Source: Betaproteobacteria bacterium | GTDB taxonomy: Bacteria > Pseudomonadota > Gammaproteobacteria > Burkholderiales > SG8-41 | DNA: 64,000 nucleotides | Direction: 5' to 3' | NCBI GenBank assembly: GCA_029863175.1 | Contig: JAOTVX010000003.1 | Coordinates: 1 to 64,000, forward strand | Translations under genes and position numbers: made by a program | Shown here: in pieces, positions 60,094 through 64,000 of the stretch | How the letters are laid out: every line of letters begins with the position of its first letter | Numbering within the stretch: the first letter of the stretch is position 1 | Notes under the pieces: model-generated | What the model was told of the DNA's origin: nothing | Databases searched by the model: none | What the model saw: the letters and a program-made list of their open reading frames with translations, nothing else

Positions 60094-60191
60094 GTTCAAG
60101 GTTCAACGTTCCAGGTTCCAGGTTCCAGGTTCCAGGTTCCAGGTTCCAGGTTCCAGGTTCCAGGTTCCAGGTTCCAGGTTCCAGGTTCCAG
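60094..60191 (+). repeat. Fourteen-unit GTTCCAG heptamer tandem array
   Basis: Twelve perfect GTTCCAG units (60108-60191) are preceded by GTTCAAG and GTTCAAC. The array ends 69 bases before the macro-domain ATG. It is the longest and most uniform 7-base array in the window and is probably variable in copy number. Confidence 0.97.
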
Positions 60192-60260
60192 CAAAGTCGG
60201 CCGACAGCGGTTTACGAAGTTCCCCGCATCGAACTTGGAACTTTGAACACGAGTGAGCGA

Positions 60261-60776
60261 ATGCGAACGAGACTCGAAGCCCGGCAGGTCAACATCGCGA
60301 CGCTGGACGTGGACGCGATCGTCAACGCCGCAAACACGACGCTGCTCGGCGGCGGCGGGGTGGACGGTGCGATCCACCGCGCATCGGGGCCGGACCTGCT
60401 CACCGAATGTCGCACGCTGGGCGGCTGCCCGACGGGACACGCCAAGATCACGAAGGGCTACAAACTGCCCGCCCGGCATGTGATACATACAGTCGGCCCC
60501 GTCTGGAGCGGGGGCCAGCGTGATGAGCCGGCGCTCCTAGCTTCGTGTTATCGCGAAAGCCTCAAGTTGGCCGCCGCGCACCATCTGCGCACCATTGCCT
60601 TTCCGGCCATCAGCTGCGGCGCCTATGGCTATCCGTTGCAGGAAGCGGCGAAGATAGCGGTGCGGGAGTGCGCTAGCTTCCTCGCTTCCAATGCGTTGCC
60701 GCAAGAAATCATCTTTGCCTGCTTCGACCACACGGCGCGTGCCGCCTACGATGCCGAGATCCGCGAGCTTCAATGA
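60261..60776 (+). CDS. Macro-domain protein (O-acetyl-ADP-ribose deacetylase type)
   Basis: The 171-residue macro domain binds ADP-ribose and removes it or its O-acetyl ester from proteins or metabolites. The motifs are DVDAIVNAANTTLLGGGGVDGAI (NAAN and GGGGV loops), TGHAKITKGYKLPARHVIHTVGP and TIAFPAISCGAYGYPLQEAA with the catalytic loop. The ATG at 60261 begins the fold directly. The upstream 170 bases hold the GTTCCAG array, so expression may vary with repeat number (speculative). Confidence 0.93.
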   Translation: MRTRLEARQVNIATLDVDAIVNAANTTLLGGGGVDGAIHRASGPDLLTECRTLGGCPTGHAKITKGYKLPARHVIHTVGPVWSGGQRDEPALLASCYRESLKLAAAHHLRTIAFPAISCGAYGYPLQEAAKIAVRECASFLASNALPQEIIFACFDHTARAAYDAEIRELQ

Positions 60777-60869
60777 TTCCGACCGCTTTCGCGCAACATC
60801 ACACCATTCACAATTCACGCTTCTTGAGACAGCTATAATGAGGGCCGGAATCTCGCACTGCACGCTGTC

Positions 60870-61688
60870 ATGAACCCCAAGGTTCTCTCGCAGATCGACG
60901 CCAACGGCAACGTCACGGTCGTCCTTAATCGCCCCGAAGTCCATAACGCCTTCGACGCGGAGATGGTCGACGCGCTGACCGCGACGCTGCGCCAGCTCGA
61001 ATCCCGCACCGATGTGCGGGCGATCGTTTTATCCGGGGCGGGCAAGAACTTTTGCGCCGGCGCAGACATCGAGCAGATGAAGCGAAGCGCCAACTATTCG
61101 CGCGAGCAGAATTTGGAGCTGGCCCGTGCGACGTCGCTCATGCTGCAAACGCTTTACATGCTGGAGAAGCCGACGATCGCGTGCGTGCGCGGAGCAGTGC
61201 GCGGCGGCGGGGTGGGACTGATTTCGGCTTGCGATATCGCCCTCGCGGAGCGCGGGGCGACATTCCGGCTCTCGGAGGTCAAACTGGGGATCATTCCGGC
61301 CATGATCAGCCCCTACGTCATCGCCGCGATGGGCGAGCGGATGGCGCACCGCTACATGCTGTCGGGCGAGGAATTCGACGCGGCCGAGGCCTATCGCATG
61401 GGGCTCCTGCACGACATCTGTGAGGAGCCCGAGCTGACCGCACAGGTCGGCCGCATGCTGGCGCAGCTCTACTCGAGCGGTCCGCGCGCCGTGATCGCGA
61501 TCAAGAAACTCATTCCGGAGATCGCTGCCGCTCCGATCGACGACGCCGTGGCCGAGAAGACCGCACAGCGCATCGCCGAGCTGCGCACTACCCCCGAAGC
61601 GCAGGAAGGACTGGGCGCGTTCCTGGAAAAGCGCAAGCCGTCCTGGGCCACTGCGGCCTCGGATAAATCGAGAAAAGAAACCCGATGA
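60870..61688 (+). CDS. Enoyl-CoA hydratase, LiuC-like (methylglutaconyl-CoA hydratase)
   Basis: The 272-residue crotonase is similar to LiuC, which hydrates 3-methylglutaconyl-CoA to HMG-CoA in leucine/isovalerate degradation. Visible motifs are VVLNRPEVHNAFDAEMV, LSGAGKNFCAGADIEQMKR, RGAVRGGGVGLISACDIALAE and LSEVKLGIIPAMISPYVIAAMGERMAH. Its stop overlaps the HMG-CoA lyase start by ATGA, which supports the assignment. TTCAC heptamers lie just upstream. Confidence 0.85.
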   Translation: MNPKVLSQIDANGNVTVVLNRPEVHNAFDAEMVDALTATLRQLESRTDVRAIVLSGAGKNFCAGADIEQMKRSANYSREQNLELARATSLMLQTLYMLEKPTIACVRGAVRGGGVGLISACDIALAERGATFRLSEVKLGIIPAMISPYVIAAMGERMAHRYMLSGEEFDAAEAYRMGLLHDICEEPELTAQVGRMLAQLYSSGPRAVIAIKKLIPEIAAAPIDDAVAEKTAQRIAELRTTPEAQEGLGAFLEKRKPSWATAASDKSRKETR

Positions 61689-62596
61689 CATTGCCGAAAC
61701 GAGTGAAGTTGGTTGAGGTCGGCCCGCGTGATGGGCTGCAGAACGAAGCGGTGCCGGTGCCCACCGAGGCGAAGGTCGAGCTCATACACCGCCTGCAGGA
61801 CGCCGGGCTCAGGTACATCGAAGCGACTGCCTTCGTCTCGCCCAAGTGGGTGCCGCAGATGGCGGACAACGCGCAGGTAATGGCGGCGATCCGCCGCAAG
61901 GCCGGGGTCTGCTTTCCGGTGCTCGTGCCCAACCGGAAGGGCCTTGAGGCAGCGCTCGCCGCCGGGTGCGAGGAGGTCGTGGTGTTTGCTGCAGCGACTG
62001 AGGCCTTTTCGCAAAAGAACACGAATTGCTCTATCGCCGAGGGGCTCGCCCGTTTTACCGAAGTGGCGCGGGAAGCACGCGCGCGTGGTCTCAGGGTCCG
62101 CGGCGACATCTCGGTCTGCCTTGGCTGCCCCTACGAGGGCGAAGTCCGCCCGCAAGCGGTCGTCAGCATCGCGCAGGCGCTCGACGGGATGGGCTGCTAC
62201 GAGATCACGATTGCCGACACGATCGGCGCAGGCACGGCGGGCAAGACACGCGCAGTGTTCGAGGCGGTGATGAAGCACATCCGGGTGGAGCGTCTCGCCG
62301 GACATTTCCACGACACCTACGGGCAGGCCATCGCCAACACCTATGCCGCGCTCGAATGCGGGGTGAGCGTCTTCGACTCCTCCGTCGCCGGTCTCGGCGG
62401 CTGCCCCTACGCCAAAGGCGCGACCGGGAATGTCGCGACCGAGGATGTGCTTTACCTGCTCGACGGACTAGGTATCGAGACCGGCGTGGATATGACCAAA
62501 CTCATCGCCGCCGGCGACTACATCTGCGGTGTGCTGGGACGCCCGACCTATTCCAGGGCCGCACGGGCACTCGCCGCGCGCTCAAGAGCCGCCTGA
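61685..62596 (+). CDS. Hydroxymethylglutaryl-CoA lyase (LiuE/MvaB)
   Basis: The 303-residue TIM-barrel enzyme splits HMG-CoA to acetyl-CoA and acetoacetate, the last step of leucine degradation. The signature is VEVGPRDGLQNEAVPVPT, metal ligands are in RLAGHFHDTYGQAIANTYAAL, and the Cys-containing loop is VAGLGGCPYAKGATGNVATEDVLYLL. Length is normal. It is fused by overlap to liuC (ATGA) and to the DUF1289 gene (TGATG). Confidence 0.94.
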   Translation: MTLPKRVKLVEVGPRDGLQNEAVPVPTEAKVELIHRLQDAGLRYIEATAFVSPKWVPQMADNAQVMAAIRRKAGVCFPVLVPNRKGLEAALAAGCEEVVVFAAATEAFSQKNTNCSIAEGLARFTEVAREARARGLRVRGDISVCLGCPYEGEVRPQAVVSIAQALDGMGCYEITIADTIGAGTAGKTRAVFEAVMKHIRVERLAGHFHDTYGQAIANTYAALECGVSVFDSSVAGLGGCPYAKGATGNVATEDVLYLLDGLGIETGVDMTKLIAAGDYICGVLGRPTYSRAARALAARSRAA

Positions 62597-62793
62597 TGGC
62601 ATTCGCCGACGACGTTGCCTCGCCGTGCAACAATACTTGCATCCTCGACCCCGAAACCCGGTTTTGCCGCGGCTGCTACCGCGCGGCAGCCGAAATCACG
62701 GGGTGGACAGAGTATTCCGCTGAAAACAAGCTCGAATCCCTGAAGCGCGCGCAACAGCGCCGCATTGCCGCTGCTGCGCGCGCCGGAAAGTAG
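62596..62793 (+). CDS. DUF1289 small cysteine protein
   Basis: The 65-residue protein has the DUF1289 pattern: SPCNNTCILDPETRFCRGCYRAAAEITGW, with four cysteines likely to bind Zn or an Fe-S centre. Function is unknown. It often follows liu or fad genes. The ATG overlaps the lyase stop by one base (TGATG), so it is coupled to it. Confidence 0.88.
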   Translation: MAFADDVASPCNNTCILDPETRFCRGCYRAAAEITGWTEYSAENKLESLKRAQQRRIAAAARAGK

Positions 62794-62805
62794 CTGGAGA
62801 CCACC

Positions 62806-63366
62806 ATGCCGTTGAGCCAACCCGTTGCGCGCAAGCTCATGCACACGCGCGCTATTGAATGCAAAGGCTACGAGCGCGAGGATGGGTTATGGGACATCGA
62901 AGCGCATCTCGTCGACACCAAGACCTACGTTCACACCCGCCGCATGGGCGGACGCGAGCGCCAGCCCGGCGAACCGGTGCACAACATGTGGGTCCGGGTC
63001 ACCATCGATCTCGATATGAAGATTCACGCGATCGAGGCGAAGACCGATGACGGCCCTTATCCCGTCTGCGGCGACGTCGTGCGCAACTTCAAGACGCTGG
63101 CAGGTGTCACGATCGGACCCGGTTGGCGCAGGGCGATCGCCGAACGCGTCGGTGGCGTCAAGGGCTGCACGCACCTGGTCGAGTTGCTCGGCCCACTGGG
63201 CACCACCGCATTTCAGGCCACGGGCCGCGCCCGCGAGGCCCGCAACGCCGGCAAGCCGGTCACGAAAAGGCCCTACCAGCTCAATTCCTGTCACGTCTAC
63301 AAGGACGATTCACCCGCCGTCCTCGAGCGCTGGCCGCAGTACTACACCGGCGTCCGTCCGCGTTGA
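62806..63366 (+). CDS. DUF2889 protein
   Basis: The 186-residue DUF2889 protein has RKLMHTRAIECKGYEREDGLWDIEAHLVDTK, NMWVRVTIDLDMKIHAIEAKTDDGPYPVCGDV, and the CTHLVELLGPLGTTAFQ segment of the family. Its function is unknown. It is 12 bases after the DUF1289 gene, a recurrent pairing with liu genes. The start is the ATG at 62806 with GGAGACCACC upstream. Confidence 0.9.
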   Translation: MPLSQPVARKLMHTRAIECKGYEREDGLWDIEAHLVDTKTYVHTRRMGGRERQPGEPVHNMWVRVTIDLDMKIHAIEAKTDDGPYPVCGDVVRNFKTLAGVTIGPGWRRAIAERVGGVKGCTHLVELLGPLGTTAFQATGRAREARNAGKPVTKRPYQLNSCHVYKDDSPAVLERWPQYYTGVRPR

Positions 63367-63700
63367 TCGCAAAGATCAAGCGGGCAATCAAGACATCCGG
63401 TGGCCTTTCCGGGCGATGGAGGAGAACCGGGGCCCGCAAAGGCGACGCGCGCAGTGTCGGGGCGGAGCCCTCGCGTCGCCCATCACGGCCGCCGTCATCA
63501 GCTGTCCAGGCTCATCGCGCCTGCGTTGAGGGGGCACACTTTGGCAGTGCCAGCGTTTCGTCCCGACAACTCCGCTGTCATAATGTGCGCCATCGTTACG
63601 CAGCGGCTTCACATCGAGCAGCCTTTGTGCTCCCGCGCCGGCACTTGTCGCGCGCCGTCGGGCGGCGTTTTCCCCTGATGCACCACGGGAGCCCTCCCCT
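63367..63700. other. 334-base spacer without a recognised gene
   Basis: No motif-bearing open frame, tRNA or terminator could be seen, and none of the arrays of the window is obvious. Open frames on both strands here look like GC-bias shadows. Confidence 0.45.
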
Positions 63701-64000
63701 TTGACCTCTTCCCGCGTCCAAGAGCATCGCAACGCGGCAACGCGCGCCGGACTGCGCTACGTCACGGACGGCACGCCGGGAATCCGCCGCCGGCGCGCGG
63801 GCAAAGGCTGGGCGTTCCAAACACCAGCGGGCGCCCGTATCACCGACCGCGCCGTGCGCGAACGCATCAAGTCCCTCGCGATCCCGCCGGCCTGGACCGA
63901 TGTCTGGATCTGCGCGGATCCCAATGGCCATATCCAGGCAACGGCGCGTGATGCCCGCGGACGCAAGCAGTATCGCTACCATCCGACCTACCGCGCGGCG
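63701..64000 (+). CDS. Type IB DNA topoisomerase, N-terminal part (runs off window)
   Basis: The frame from TTG 63701 to the window end encodes the N-terminal 100 residues of a poxvirus-type TopIB: GLRYVTDGTPGIRRRRAGKGW, ITDRAVRERIKSLAIPPAWTDVWICADPNGHIQATARDARGRKQYRYHP. These bind DNA; the catalytic Tyr domain lies beyond base 64000. It relaxes supercoils by nicking one strand. No ATG is available in frame nearby, so TTG is the likely start. Confidence 0.9.
   Translation, partial: MTSSRVQEHRNAATRAGLRYVTDGTPGIRRRRAGKGWAFQTPAGARITDRAVRERIKSLAIPPAWTDVWICADPNGHIQATARDARGRKQYRYHPTYRAA

Noticed and set aside
60094..60191. GTTCCAG array as a CRISPR array or integron site
   Set aside because: There are no spacers between units and the period is 7 bases, so it is a simple tandem repeat.
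63367..63700. Overlapping open frames on both strands in the spacer before the topoisomerase
   Set aside because: None has a recognisable motif or ribosome site, and the translations look like GC-bias shadows.

Overview
The window is GC-rich, densely packed bacterial DNA, most likely from a betaproteobacterium (Burkholderiales, Rhodocyclales or a relative, possibly an environmental or metagenomic genome). The signs are a Burkholderia-type trimeric porin, the linked order pilT-pilU / yggS-proC-yggT-yggU, the order nadD-rsfS-rlmH-maf-rng, DUF971-ubiE-ubiJ-ubiB, aceE-aceF, a class I PHA synthase, and a LiuR-like MerR gene near liuC and an HMG-CoA lyase gene. No rRNA, tRNA, CRISPR array, prophage or intact insertion sequence was recognised.

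Layout. 1-802: partial mgtE. 1012-10847: protein and sugar modification (a TPR/O-GlcNAc-transferase-like protein, a porin, a second TPR protein with a glycosyltransferase-like tail, a Cys-rich protein, and a DegT aminotransferase, a formyltransferase and a methyltransferase that look like an N-formyl amino-sugar set). 10917-14670: small-molecule metabolism. 14947-18873: two paralogues with a PilZ-like motif around a HIT gene. 18972-19389: a phoB-phoR relic. 19539-26074: ubiquinone genes, interrupted by an opposite-strand trio (retropepsin-like protease, transglutaminase-like 7TM protein, ATP-grasp ligase). 26178-31063: a symporter, small membrane proteins, a probable selenocysteine peroxiredoxin-like protein, a DHH phosphoesterase and a VanZ protein. 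31192-38192: MazG-like protein, ferredoxin, hydrolase, a NodI/NodJ-type ABC exporter, hemJ, aromatic-type isomerase and hydrolase, and an rRNA methylase. 38201-40715: small unknown genes and a TSUP permease. 40893-45851: pilT/pilU and the yggS cluster. 46028-54208: rng to nadD, then pyruvate dehydrogenase E2 and E1. 54430-63366: acyl-CoA and PHA genes and a decayed leucine/isovalerate region. 63701-64000: start of a type IB topoisomerase.

Three things stand out. (1) An AhpC/TSA-like gene has an in-frame TGA exactly at the peroxidatic cysteine, followed at the right distance by a SECIS-like hairpin. (2) Almost every loose spacer holds short-period (7- or 10-bp) degenerate tandem arrays that follow an orientation rule: GTGA-type units just after stop codons (often containing the stop), and the inverted TTCAC/GGTCAC-type units just before the next start. 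Spacers between co-directional genes can therefore fold into nested hairpins. (3) A palindromic repeat sits in frame inside yggS, adding about 65 residues. Several relics (phoB-phoR, thiolase, nitronate monooxygenase, yggU) show decay by internal deletion or truncation.

All names rest on reading motifs in translated sequence; no database search was run.
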